From Aselliscus stoliczkanus (taxonomy: Eukaryota; Chordata; Mammalia; Chiroptera; Hipposideridae), in contig CM066734.1 of assembly GCA_033961575.1 (NCBI GenBank), positions 79,110,501-79,174,500 of the forward strand: a stretch of 64,000 bases of DNA. Reading direction: 5' to 3'. This document shows positions 1-11,987 of the stretch, one piece after another. Below the pieces are notes generated by a model. That model worked only from the letters and a program-made list of their open reading frames with translations, was not told where the DNA came from and made no database searches. The number at the start of each line of letters is the position of its first letter. Within the stretch, counting starts at the first letter, position 1. A program made the position numbers and the translations under genes.

Positions 1-1480
1 CATATTTGACACCAAAAAAGGAATATTTGCTATATATTGCTTATTTAGTTATAATAAATGTACAATGCTTCCAGTAATGTTTGGCTTATAAAAACCTCCT
101 GGATATTCTAGTTTTTTACTCAACCATCTTAAAAACACAACATTATGGTCATAGCACATATTTTGAGCCTCATGAGTAGATGGTTATAATTGCTGCATGA
201 ACTTATTTTGACAGAAACTTTACCCCTCCTTGTTTCTTCACTATATAGAAAGAAGGCAGAATTGCAAAATAGATATAAATTAGTGAATAAATAAAATTGC
301 ATCAAATGCAGGATCTTTAATGTAACAAATCTCATTGAACCTTTACAAAGTAACAAAGGGTCAAAAGTAGAATGAGCCAGAGCAAAACCATGGCTTTCTA
401 TTTAACTACAGAATATGTAGCACATATCTGAGTTAGCGGAGATATATATGCCTTATCCCAGAACTAGTAAATTTGAAGGATTCTTTCTGTTTAATTTTCC
501 AGGTATAAATTAAAAGTTTTAAAATGTACAATAAAGAGAATTGTACTTTTGTGAACATCAATGTGCTTGTCCACATTTTAGGCATTGTCAGGCATTTAGA
601 ATTTATATGCCACAGAATTATTTTTGGAAAAGAGTAGTAAATGTTGGTCCTGTAGTCTTTCTGTTTCTGTTGCTTATGAATTTCTCAGATTAGGCCCAAA
701 GAGCATGATTTAATTTTTACTTCTTAGTCACTTTACTATTACACTGATATGGTGTTTTGTAATCAGAGAATACACAAATGCAGTGGTTTGGGTGTACAAT
801 TAAATTGACAACATTTATTTATGATTTTTGTTTTCCATTTGAGTTAAGTACTTCAATGGGTAGATACTTTTATCTTTTTTAAGAAAACATTATAAGTGAC
901 ATTTTCTGAAAACTTTGCCAGTCAAAAAAATGTTGTCTTTTCTCTCATAAATCTAGCCGGGTACACAAATGTAGGGTCACAGTTTGTTTTCCTCATGCTT
1001 TTAGAAATATTTGTATATTCTCTTACCTTTCAATATTGTAAATGAGAAGTCTGTTAACTCAGTTATCTATTATTACTCAGTTCTTTTAGGTAAAAGCAGG
1101 TTCTCTTTCTCTGAAAGTTTTGTATATAATTCACAAAAATTCAATTTTAAATATTATTTTCCATGAAAAGATAAGGTCTTTAAAATAATCCTGTAAAAAC
1201 TATCTTTGAATCTGATTTTATTCCAAATATAACATTTTGATTAATATTTAACTCTTTCTGTTAGTAATCTCTTAGCAAAAAAATACAACTTTAATTCTAT
1301 GGTTGCTCAAATTAATATAATGTATTAGAACTGATTTTATACATCATAATTACTATATTAATAAATTCAAGAGAAATAATGAAACTAAAATTGTCATTAG
1401 CAAATGAAAAATGAATTGATCACTTACTCTCTAACAAATTAGAGTATAATTTTGGATGATAAGATGAACACTGCTTTTCA
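1..1480. other. Unique AT-rich non-coding sequence
   Basis: No repeat family, exon or RNA gene is recognised. Open frames are short and lie in AT-rich sequence with no family resemblance. Confidence 0.6.
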
Positions 1481-1484
1481 TTTA

Positions 1485-1640
1485 ATTAATGTTTACTGAA
1501 TGCCAGATATTACATTTCAGGCAGGCACTGTTAAAACACTGACGTAATAAATATAGCAGTACATAAATCAAGGTCTCTTCTTTCAATGTTTAACATCCAG
1601 TTGAGAAGAGATAGACAATAAGCACATTAATAACAACTCC
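1485..1640 (+). repeat. Ancient MIR/L2-like relic
   Basis: The stretch has the pattern of old mammalian repeats: a 'tttactgaatgccag' start, a 'ggcaggcactgtt' core, then 'aaggtctcttctt' and 'agatagacaataa'. It is strongly diverged, so the family (MIR, MIR3 or L2) is not settled. Confidence 0.45.
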
Positions 1641-4130
1641 AGCAAAAAGATGTTTCAGATAACAATAAGTAGTTGGGAATACTTAATGTTTTTCTTGAAG
1701 AGTTTTATCATATACAGGCATTGGTGAGTCTGAGGTTATAAGATTTTTGACACAATTGAAGTATAATGGAGATTTGCTAGATCAATAATAAAACACTTTA
1801 AAAATGAAAAAAATGTATTTTTGTGGATGAAACAATATGTTGAGTTTTAAAAATTTTTCTTTTATGTTTCATATGTTTATAGCAATAAAAATTCCATTAA
1901 TTATTTCAGTTAAAAAGGAAGCAGAATTATATTTTTTAAATTATAATCTCATGGCTTTTTGTTCAGTTTACCCATAGACAAACAGCTTCCTTAAGAATAC
2001 ACTCTGGTTGGATGTTTTAGTGTGATTGAAATATATAGTCAAGATCTGGAAAAAAAATTAGCTTAAAATTCAGGCAACATTAATGCATCCAAACTTAGTC
2101 TTTACTGCATGTTTTAATAACAGCATAGGAGGGGGAAGGATGATGGGATGGCTGAAATATCTCTGCCTATAATGATTTTATGGCCTACATTTTTGACAAA
2201 GTAATGGATAAAAATTTAAGTGAAATTGTTCTCAATAAAAAAACTGATAAATATAGTAAAAGTTTTTGTAGTTTTATAATATAGCAGCTGCATAAATAGA
2301 TGCATTTTTATTATGAGTTTCATTAAATGTCAATTTAAAAGCAATCATTTAAAAGTAATAATTTTGCAATTTTTACCCTAAGTACAACTAAAAAAATATA
2401 TGCTTATTTTATGACTCTTAGTTGGAATTTTAATGGATGGTATTAATTTAAGATCATATGTATTACTGTCTAACTAGACCCTGAATATTATTTATTTGGA
2501 AATGTTGTATATTTACTAACTGCAAGCGTTTTAATATAAGACCTGATTAGAAGGACATTATACTTCCTTCCCTCTGAATCACTATTACCATCCAGATAAC
2601 AGCAACATGAGCATGGCATCAGCCACCTGCCTGAAGACAAAATGGGGCCAATTGGCATATGTACAATATAGGCCTTTTAAAGTTCATTAGGAGAAAGCTG
2701 GCAAGCAGCAGAGATTTTCCCTGATAAAAATCCCTTGATCTTTTGAGAGGAAATGTCTTTTAATTGTATCTAGGAGTTCAAATGGACCACAAACCACTAT
2801 AGTATATCAAGTCTCTATACAATCTTCTACTGTTTAAGTGCAACATTTTCATTACATCTAATTTAGTTAATTACACTTTACCTACCTAAATTCTCATGGC
2901 AGTTTTCATTGGATGCAACATTTAATTGCCTTGCTCCAAAGAGGCATTATTGTGAACTATTAAACTGCTACTCTTCGTAGTTTAGGAATGGTTGCTTTCA
3001 TTCTTGTTTCGGATGCATTTCTGGATCAGTGTCTTACAAGTCATTTAAGAGAATAAAATATGTATGTTTAAATGTTTAAATTCAGTTCTGATATTTTTAA
3101 TGTGTCCATTATGCTGTATACTAATTCTTGATATATTTTATCCATTATCACATTGTTTTTCTATTAACATAATATAAATTCCAGTTCTGTTATTTTCTGT
3201 TAATTTGAGCACAAGTGAATGGTACGTATATATGTGGGCAAATAACTGTTATAAAGGAGTAAATAATTACATAAAAATGAGTTTTTTAATGGAGTATAAT
3301 GTTTAAGTTATGCAGAATGTATAGCAACAGTAGTATGACACAGGTATATTTATTACTTGTCAATGACAAGCATTAATAGAACATACTTCATGTAACTGAT
3401 AATTTCACTTTTAAATACAAATTTAAAACAATGTATTGTGCGAGTCTGTTGTAGTGGATAAAAATTGAACTGTGCAAGAAAAAAAGAAAAATAGTCAGTG
3501 CTAGGGTCATTTGTAATGCTCATTACCCATGCTGATGTAAACAAAAGGGTTCTACACCCTTTAGCAGGTAAAGTGTAGGGACATGGGAACAGGAGTGCCT
3601 CAATTTTGGAAGTCTTCACCATAAACTACCTCCTTTCCCAAAGCTCCCTGCCATACCATAGCATTACGTCAGCCATTGTTCCCATTTCCACCACCGACTA
3701 GGCACAATTTTGTTGGTAGTAGGGACGCAGGCTTCTACAAACACAGTGAAAAGAAAGAGACATCAACTTCAAAAATTAATTTGTTCGGGTTTCTAGTAGC
3801 CGCCCTATTGGGTCCCCCAATGGCAGGGTGAGAAGTGCATTCTCTGCTATCCAAACTCTAAATGCCAACTTTGATATCAACTCCCACGGCAAATGGAATG
3901 ACCAATCATCTGCCCGTCCACAGCAGCTCTTTCTCATTTGCTTGCCAATTAATATGGAAACTTTACCCCTGCATTCAGACAATTAGACATCTCTCTCCCT
4001 CCAACCTTCTCTACTACCACTTTTATGAAACCACATGACCTCTAACATTCCAAGCAAGAAGTGATCATTGTTTGTTGACTCCATTGTTATCTATTTGTAT
4101 ATTTCATAACATTTGCCAATCTTTGTCTTA
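1641..4130. other. Unique non-coding sequence with a possible conserved block
   Basis: No repeat is recognised. The part from about 2,560 to 3,060 has more balanced composition than its surroundings, with TAAT-core (homeodomain-type) words such as 'tttagttaattaca' and 'catttaattgcc'. This is the look of a conserved non-coding element, but conservation cannot be tested here. Confidence 0.35.
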
Positions 4131-4255
4131 TATTATCTGTGCATACATCTTATGTCCCTTTCTAGATTATAAACTCACAGGCCAAGTACTTCCTGATTTT
4201 GTTTCTCCTAATACTCAATCATATTAATAAGTAGATGATTGAATACCTTTTTCAA
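4130..4255 (+). repeat. L2/MIR 3' end relic
   Basis: The words 'ctagattataaactcacagg' and 'agtagatgattgaata' follow the order of the L2 3' end (a '...tagactgtaagctc...' segment, then '...aatatttgttgaatga'). Strongly diverged. Confidence 0.45.
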
Positions 4256-7172
4256 TGTAGTTAAGTGATTACATAAATACATGCTTCATCCAAACTGTGG
4301 GCTAAATTCTAAGGCTGATATCTGGCAATAATTGACTGGTTTGTGAAATGTATACAACCCCATATGACTATCATTTGTTGAAACTGAGATTTTCTTTCTA
4401 GATATTACTGGAATCAGCAATTATTGGCACCTTACAAGGTAAAAATGTTCATGCAAAGAGTATTATTAATAATGGTTTTGTTGGGTAAGTAGGTTTAGGA
4501 TTAGAGCCAAAAGCAAATGATGTAGATCCAAACCCAAACTGAGAAGTCTTTTCAAGTCAAACCTTTTCCTTGGCCACTCTGGCATGCATTGTTCACTTTC
4601 TTCCTCCTTGGCTAACATAAGTTGGGGTTCCTGGGAAACTCTAATATGGAAACTATTTTGAAGGAAATATACTGGGAGTACTTTCTGAAGAAGAGGGAAG
4701 ACAAGGCAAAGAGAATAACTGGACTGCAATTCAGCTCCAATAAATGTCTCAGTGGAGCCAAAATATTTCTTGAATTGGGATGTCTCTTTAGATTTGGCTT
4801 ACTTTGAAGGAAAGGAGAAAGATTTTATACCCCCGGTTCAATCATTCCAAAGACAGGTACAGTCTTAAGCGAAGGAGCTCTTTTCAGAAGGAAGCAGTCA
4901 GTAACTTAGGAAGGACTCAGAAGCCAAATCTTTTGGCAACAGCAGTGCTTAGATTCTGAAGCGGTGGTCTGTTGGCTCACCATAGCACCCACACAAATCT
5001 GCTCCTATCTCCAGCCTTCACCCCTTCCAGATAGTTGAAACCTGGGTTTACCTGCATCTCCATCAGTTCCACAGGAAGGAAAAATGGTGTCTTTCACCAC
5101 AGCAGCTCTCACTACTCCCTTAAGTTGGGAGTGACCTTTAAGAAGATAATACTTTATAAAAAAATTTTTGTCTAACAACATTGATGGGTAGTGCAGATAT
5201 AACTAATAAACTGATTTCCATTTTTACAAATAGAAGATTCTTCACAAAGTAGAATTTTATTTAATTGAAAACTCTTCTAAGCATGATGTATTTCTGTGAC
5301 TATTCATAGCAAACTAACTTAGAAGGATAAAAAATGAACTTTACACCTGTACTCTGTTTTTGCATATCATTGTGGGAAAGGAGTCTGGATATTTGAAAAA
5401 GGGTCTTGGAGACAGCAATGAGACTCAGAAAGGTAGGAGTTGGTGACTTTTGTATGAGTGACTAAGCCAAAATACCAAAATAATAGAAGCCTTATTTGTG
5501 TGCAAATTACATGTCTGAATGCCAAAACATTTATTTACATTTAGATCATTAAAAATATGGAAAGAGAAATTTCAAGTAAGTTTTTAGCAAAATGAAATTG
5601 TCGAGAAAAAAATTATTTATTGAACTAGATAATACTCCTAGTATCAAGATAGTTCAGAAAGTATACATATTAAGCATTTCTACATAAAAGCAGTAACTAA
5701 AGAATACCATAGATGATTGCTTTTCACAAAATAACAGATAAAAATGGATCCGGAAATATCAAACCACAAATTTAGACAGTGGCCCCGTACATAAGTGTCC
5801 AACTAACATCATTACTTTACTTAAACAGTCTTTAGTGGTGAATTAGAGCAGATTCTAATTTGTCTTTTCAAAGGGGTTAGCTAAATCACCTCCTGAGAGA
5901 AACTTGGTTACCTGTACAGTTTCTCTCCATTTTCGCTTGCAGTTTTGTTGTGAGTCTTTTTGTATTTTTCCAGCTAAGAGGCTAAGTTAATTCTAAATAT
6001 TTTAATGTAGTAGTCAGCGCAAATGTGAAATAAGAGATCTTGTAAATAGACCGGTCCTAGCCGTTTGCGGGCAGGACCTCAACTTTGCTTTTTCTTTGCG
6101 AGATGAGGCCTTTTCCTTTCCTATTCCTTGATACCACACTAAACACCCAAGAGTAAATGTTTAGTCCCAATCATCTGGCTCTTACTAACAAATTACAAAC
6201 CACATTTTCCCTTTGATTCTCTTTTAAGGTTAGAAATATTTTTATAATTTGGTACACATAGCAATTAATATATAATGGAGCACTTGTTTCAATAACATAA
6301 ATTTCAATAATAAGATCAGCTCTAAGCACTTATTTAAAATTATTACTTATATTTATAGTCCTATATTATATTAGCTCCTGTTATGAAATGTATTCAACAA
6401 CTTCAGAGACAGGGCTAAAAAGAAATACTTTGCTGTGTGTGTGGTGTGCGCGCATGCATGTGTACAGTGGTAATTATTTGCATATAAAATTTCAAAAATA
6501 TATAGATAATATTTCTAAGAACTAAATAGTGTTAAAATTACTCACTTATTTAAGAAACTATTCAATATTAGACTTATGTTATCTTGATTTACTTTTTTAA
6601 GCATCTCAGTATAACCTGGGCATCAGAGGATCTTACAAGCATTTAGGATAAACAAGATTTCATTAATATCTGTACCCTAATTTTGTTTTCTGATTGTTTC
6701 ATGTTGGATTAAATATTGTCCTCCAAAAATGTGTATCCGTCTGTACATACTTCACCATAAGCAGGGTATTTATTGCAAACCTCAAAGGGGTCTTACGTGC
6801 ACCCATGAATCCATCTGCTCTGCCAACTAATCGTTTCCTTTCAAACTGCTCCGCCCTTTCTGTACTCTATGCCTTTGGACGAGATTCTGGTTCACTGAGT
6901 TGTCTGATAGCACTACTACTTCTGACCGACACAGCAGCTTGTCAGTCATTCCCTGATAGGGTCTATGAATACTTTGAGGGGTAAATTTCCACTGATTTAC
7001 TCCCTTCACACCATTACAATTCATGATGTTTGAGGCTTCCCATAGATGACAAAATAAGAATACTTTTTTCAAGGTTAAGTTCAGTTGTGATTGTGAGGGT
7101 GATTGAGGTAGTATTTTAATAGCAAGGCCTTTTAGACACTAAAATGTTGATTTTTTTGAGATAGTTATTTCA

Positions 7173-7174
<2 letters not shown>
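4256..7174. other. Unique non-coding sequence
   Basis: No gene or repeat is recognised. A small GC-rich hairpin with 6-bp arms (GGTCCT at 6053-6058, AGGACC at 6073-6078) stands out in otherwise AT-rich DNA. One ATTTGCAT octamer is at 6476-6483. Confidence 0.5.

Positions 7175-7206
<32 letters not shown>
7175..7206 (+). repeat. (CA)16 microsatellite
   Basis: Uninterrupted AC dinucleotides. Confidence 0.97.
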
Positions 7207-7208
<2 letters not shown>

Positions 7209-8768
7209 CACCCCTCCTGCCTTTGCTAGCATGAACATCCTGGCTCATGTTGGTAGATCTGCTGCTCTATGGCTCAAAAATGCACCTCTACTGCCATGAC
7301 TCACTGTATACTCAGCATTCCTTTTTGATAAATTCAGGGACCATATTCAGACAATTTGACTTTTGATTTCTGATCCATTTCTCCCTCTACTCTTAGTCTG
7401 GTCTGTATTGAGAACAGAGAGGGCAAGGCTTACACCTGAAAATTTGGGTTTCACAAATCCTTTTGTAAGCTGGCTTCCAACTGGATTCATCCCATGAAAG
7501 GCATTGACAAGAGAATGTATGGCTCATTTTCATGTATTACTGCTTTTTATTACCATTCTGTTTTGAAAATGCAAGGTCTTAGAGAGCTACTCAGATTGCT
7601 CAATATATGGTTCTTGGCTTTTTGTTTCCACTTTTCTAAAATTTCACTATACATCACATTTTGTTAGGTACCACAAGTACCATGCTAAAGGAAAATTGTT
7701 CTCACTTTTCTGAATCCCTTAAAATTTTCTCAAAGAATCTAATTATCTGTTGCATATATCATTAACAACCTTCACCTCTTTGAAACAAACAAACAAACAA
7801 ACAAACAAACAATGCAAAGTGAATTTTAGTACCCATGACTCTCATTAAAGAGAATTCTGCTTGCAAAGACTGTAAGTCCCTTAACAATTAGAGTCTGGCT
7901 TCCATTTGGAGCTGCTGGCAAAGGTTAGCCTCAAGGTGTGCTGGGACATACTTGTCACTTTCTATTCCAAATTGGGATGGGAAAGAGGTTCCCTCTCTAC
8001 CAACAAAGGTACAGTTTTGTTGCATGACTTCCAGATGGAGAGGAGCCAGCAAGTATGGGTAGATAGTATTTTTGTCTTGCACAGCAGTCTCCAGAGCATT
8101 TCTTTCAGGGAATAGTTCTAAATGTCATTAAACTGGTTGTAGGCATTTATCTGCTCTTAATAATACACAATGTGCCAGTGTTACAATACTGATTCTATAA
8201 AATAAGAAAGGTGAGTATATCTTATTAACATTATTTTCCTGCTGATATGTCCTTTCTGAGAAATACGGGCAGAGAAAATAGGATCATGCTAAAAGGCACA
8301 TTTTGAATGTATTATTAAAGGTAGAGAAATGTTTTGTTCTGTTTTTTAAAACTAAAAATTTATAAGGCTGTGCTTGGCTTTTAATTCCATCTCAATCAAA
8401 ATCTGCTCACGTACGAAACTGGGTTGTTGTTGATTGAGTTGTTTCATTAACAATATGAAATGAGACACATGAAACACTGGGGAAAACAGTGAGATTTGGA
8501 AGCGAAGAGTAAATTCAAAGAGATGATTTGAAGGTTATGTGGTAAAAGTTCAGTTTCTCCAACTAATTAGGGCTGTTGGGACTATTATAATGTTTAAATT
8601 CTAGATCAAATTAAGTGTAGTAGCTTATTCTTTAACTAAACAAAAAATTAAAGTTAATGAATATTTTAAAATACAATTATTTTCCCTTAGAAATCTGTCA
8701 CCATTTATTATTTCCTTTTTCCATTTTTTTTTAGCAAACAGAAAAGCAGATGGTTAAAAATTAAAGTA
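7207..8768. other. Unique non-coding sequence with an (AAAC)n tract
   Basis: No gene or interspersed repeat is recognised. An (AAAC)n microsatellite of about seven units is at 7782-7812. The two overlapping opposed open frames near 7.9-8.1 kb have no recognisable motif. Confidence 0.5.
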
Positions 8769-8853
8769 ACACACACACACACACACACACAAAATATATA
8801 TACAAATATATATATACAAAATATATACACCAAAATATATATACACAAATATT
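8769..8853 (+). repeat. (AC)n plus AT-rich cryptic repeat
   Basis: (AC)11 at 8769-8790 is followed by irregular ATATATAC-type units. The tract directly precedes an old L1 3' end. Confidence 0.9.
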
Positions 8854-8869
8854 TTTCAACATTAAAAAA

Positions 8870-9405
8870 ACAAGAAAAAGAGTGGCCAACCTATGAAAAG
8901 TCATGCAGGAAACTTAAACAAAATTAATAAGTGAAAGAAGCAAATCTGAAAGGGATGCATACTGTATGATTCGAACTCTGTAACATTCTGGAAAAGGCAA
9001 AAGATGGAAACAGTGAAAAGATTAGTGGGTGTGGCAGAGAAGAGGGATTAATAGGTAGACAACAGAGGATTTTAGGTCTGTAAAACTACTGTGTATGACA
9101 TTATAATGATGGATACATGCCATTTTACATTTGTCCAAACCATAGAATGTACAACACCCAAGAATGAACCTTAAGGTACACTATGGACTTTGGGTGTTTA
9201 TGATGTGTCAGTGTAGGTTCATCCTTGTTTTTCTTTTTTGTTTGTTTTTTTGTAAAGTACCATTCTAGTGAGTGATGTTGGTCATACGGGAAGCCACACA
9301 TGTATAGGGATAGAAACTACATGGAAAATTTCTATACTACTTCTTAATTTTGCTGTGAACCTGAAACTGCTCCTAATAAAAACAGTATTAAAAAATACAC
9401 TGACA
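8870..9405 (+). mobile_element. Old L1 (L1M-type) 3' end, sense strand
   Basis: The order of segments matches the 3' UTR of old mammalian L1: 'atactgtatgattcgaactc', then 'catagaatgtacaacaccca', 'gtgtcagtgtaggttcatcc', 'ttttgctgtgaacctgaaac' and a terminal 'ctaataaaaacagtatt'. It is 5' truncated and diverged, with no coding part kept. Confidence 0.75.
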
Positions 9406-10285
9406 AACAAAATATAATTTTTGACACTTGTCATAGTCCATATTGCAGATTAATTTAAAGAAAAAAATAATAAGTCGTGAACATCAAAAAAGTGGAAAGC
9501 TATCTCCTCAAAACAATAAAACCCAATATCACTAAAATAAAGACAAGAAATAAATGAAAATATCCAGTATTTTCTGGCTATCTGTATAACAATCTACTCA
9601 GAGTTGAGGCTTCCTAAGTAATCCATAGCCTCTATCTTATAAGTTAATTTTCAAATAGTTTATTTCACTCAAGTAGGAACTGTTATAAATTTTAAGCATC
9701 CAAATTCTGTTTTCTAAACAATCCATTTATTTTTATTTTATGAATTTAGTTCATAACACTACTATAAATTTATCAGTGAAGTCAGAGACATCTTCAAGTT
9801 GTTAAAGTATTTTCATCATTATTTGTATGTTTGCTGCTTTGAACTTTTATTGCTAATGTTGTGTAGAACTCTTTTAAGTACAAAGACTGTGCAGACTAAA
9901 GGAAAACAAAAATAAACAAAAAGAACCCAACATCTTTAATAGGAAAAAATATATCTTAAGCTTATAGGGATTTTTAATATATTTTTGAAAGTCCATTTGC
10001 TAGTTTAAGTTAATTTATATTTGAAAAAGTTAGTTCAGAAATAAATCCATCCATTGAAATCAGATCATTTGACTTTACATCTGAACATTTTAAAAAATGA
10101 CTTTTTGGTTCCTAAAAGGCTGATACTAGAATTTCAAACATTTCTTCTTAAATTTTCTTAAATTGTATTAATTAAAAATGCAGAAGGCATTTTTCCAAGT
10201 TCCTAATTTCTTGAATTATGCTAACAGAAGGAATCAATTGTATTACTTTATGTTAAATAATTCTATTCACCTTGTTTTGAAAGTA
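9406..10285. other. AT-rich unique sequence
   Basis: Nothing recognisable apart from A-rich tracts. This is the left flank of the L1 insertion at 10,298. Confidence 0.5.
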
Positions 10286-10286
10286 T

Positions 10287-10297
10287 CTGTTATTCTT
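10287..10297 (+). repeat. L1 target-site duplication, left copy
   Basis: The 11-bp word CTGTTATTCTT recurs exactly at 12,995-13,005, bracketing the L1. On the left it runs into the poly-T (antisense poly-A) tract, as expected for target-primed reverse transcription of a minus-strand L1. Confidence 0.85.
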
Positions 10298-10337
10298 TTT
10301 TTTTGTTTTTTTTGTTTTTTGTTTTGTTTTGTTTTTT

Positions 10338-10905
10338 TTAATTTTATTTTATTAGTTTTCGGTGTACAACACAATGCAATAGTTATACTCTTTACCCCGC
10401 AAAATGAAAACCCCCCTCCCCCAGTTCGCCACCCTACTCCCCCCCATATCATACATATCCATCACAACTCCTCTGACTCACCTCCACAGCATACTCCACA
10501 TCCTGTGACCACCCACATATTCAGTTGCAGTTGGCATACAATACTATACAACATCAGCTTCAGGTGTACAGTGCAGTGATCAAGCCTCTACTCCATCCAT
10601 GAAGTGGTCTCCCTAACAAGGCATGTGACTATCTGACACGCCACAAAATTTTTACAACATTATTATATTCCCCGAACTGTGTTTCATATCCCTGTGGCAA
10701 TATTGTAGTTGTCTATTTATGCTGTCTAATCCCTTCCCCTTCACCCCCATCCCCTCCCCCTACCAACTAGCAACCCTCAGTTTTTCCTCTACATCTATGA
10801 GTCTGTTTACTTTGATCGTTCACTCAGTTCTTCAGACTCCACACACAAGTGAGATCACATGGTACTTGTCCTTCTCCGACTGACTTATTTCTCCCAACAT
10901 AATAG
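10338..10905 (-). repeat. L1 3' UTR plus extreme ORF2 3' end
   Basis: About 490 bp of pyrimidine-rich antisense 3' UTR (landmarks 'ttcaggtgtacagtgcagtg', 'tgaagtggtctccct', 'cccatcccctccccctacc') followed by the 'agtgagatcacatggtactt' word that ends L1 ORF2. Near-identical 3' UTRs occur at 14,790-15,207, 23,158-23,622 and 46,327-46,870, so this is the common L1 type here. Confidence 0.85.
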
Positions 10906-11048
10906 TCTCTTCACAACATTATCAATTACATTCCCAGAACTGCCCCCATAACCCTGTGGCAACATTGTAGTCCCACATATACTGTCCAAAACCTTCCCCC
11001 TCTCCCTCTTCCCCACTCCCTCCCAACCAGCAACCATCAGTTTTTCCT
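10906..11048 (-). repeat. Second, partial L1 3' UTR copy inside the same element
   Basis: Words such as 'caattacattcccagaactg' and 'ccctgtggcaacattgtagt' repeat the 3' UTR already present at about 10,660-10,790, and are closest to the sequence at 15,075-15,207. The element therefore carries part of its 3' UTR twice. Confidence 0.8.
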
Positions 11049-11128
11049 TTATATCTGCTTGATATGACATCAATCTTCTTAAATTGTCTCTCTGGGTTAG
11101 CTTGTTTACCCCTTTCTTTTGTTTAAAA

Positions 11129-11987
11129 AAGTCATTTTAACATTTCTTGCAATGCTGGCTTGGTGGTAATGAATTCCTTAAGCTTATTTTTTTCTGAGAA
11201 GCTCTTTATTTCTCCTTCAATTTTAAGTGATAGCCGTGCTGGATAGAGCAATCTTGGTTGTAGGCCTTTATTTTGTGTCACTTTGAGTATCTCCTGCCAC
11301 TCCCTTCTGGCCTGCAGAGTTTCTGTAGACAAGTCAGCTGTTAGTCTAACAGGAGTTCCTTTGTATGTAACCTGCTGTCTTTCTCTTGCAGCCTCTAGGA
11401 TTCTCTCTGTCTTTAACCTTTGCCATTTTCACTATGATGTGTCTTGGTGTGGACCTGTTTGGGTTCAGCTTGTTTGGAACCCTCTGCACTTCCTGGCATG
11501 TATGTTGATTTCCTTCACCAGGGTAGGGAAGTTTTCAGTCATTATTTTTTCAAATACCTTTTCAACCCCTTGCTTCTTCTCCTTCTGGTATCCCTATGAT
11601 TTGAAGGTAGCTGCGCTTCATCTTGTCCCATAGGGCTCTTAAACTATTTTCATTGTTTTTTATTCTTTGGTCTTTTTGCTGTGCCAACTGGGTGAGTTCT
11701 GCTATTTTATCTTCCAAATTGCTGATCCGCTCCTCTGCTTCATCTATTCTACTGGTGATTCCTTCGAGTGTGTTCTTCATTTCAGTTATTGTATTCTTTA
11801 GTTCTAACAGGTTGTTTTTTATGGTTTCCCTATCTTTCTTTATGTCCTCGCTAAGTTCCTTAAACATTCTTATCATCAGTGTTCTAAACTGTGTCTCTGA
11901 AAGGTTGGATCCCTCTGTTTCATTTGGTTCCATTTCTGGATGTTTCTTCTGATCTTTTACTTGTGACATGTTTCTTTGTTTCCCCAT
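11129..11987 (-). pseudogene. L1 ORF1 (RNA-binding chaperone), frameshifted
   Basis: L1 ORF1 protein is the trimeric RNA-binding chaperone that packages L1 RNA into a ribonucleoprotein. The start is taken at the ATG at 11,987-11,985 (MGKQRNMSQ...), the usual L1 ORF1 beginning; the open frame above it comes from 5' UTR. The N-terminal part (about 141 residues, to 11,562) has a basic head, then a coiled coil rich in E, K, L and N (DIKKDRETIKNNLLELKNT), then the IIGIPEGEE motif that begins the RRM domain. There the frame runs into a stop. The C-terminal domain continues in a different frame (11,332-11,132: STETLQARREWQE, then LQPRLLYPARLS), so at least one frameshift breaks the gene. Without it the length would be near 286 codons, close to usual mammalian ORF1. 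Confidence 0.85.

Noticed and set aside
6476..6483. Single ATTTGCAT octamer
   Set aside because: One 8-bp word is expected by chance in AT-rich 64 kb. No cluster.
10178..10579. 133-codon plus-strand open frame
   Set aside because: It straddles the unique flank, the L1 poly-T tract and antisense L1 3' UTR. The protein is a low-complexity F/P/H-rich product with no domain.
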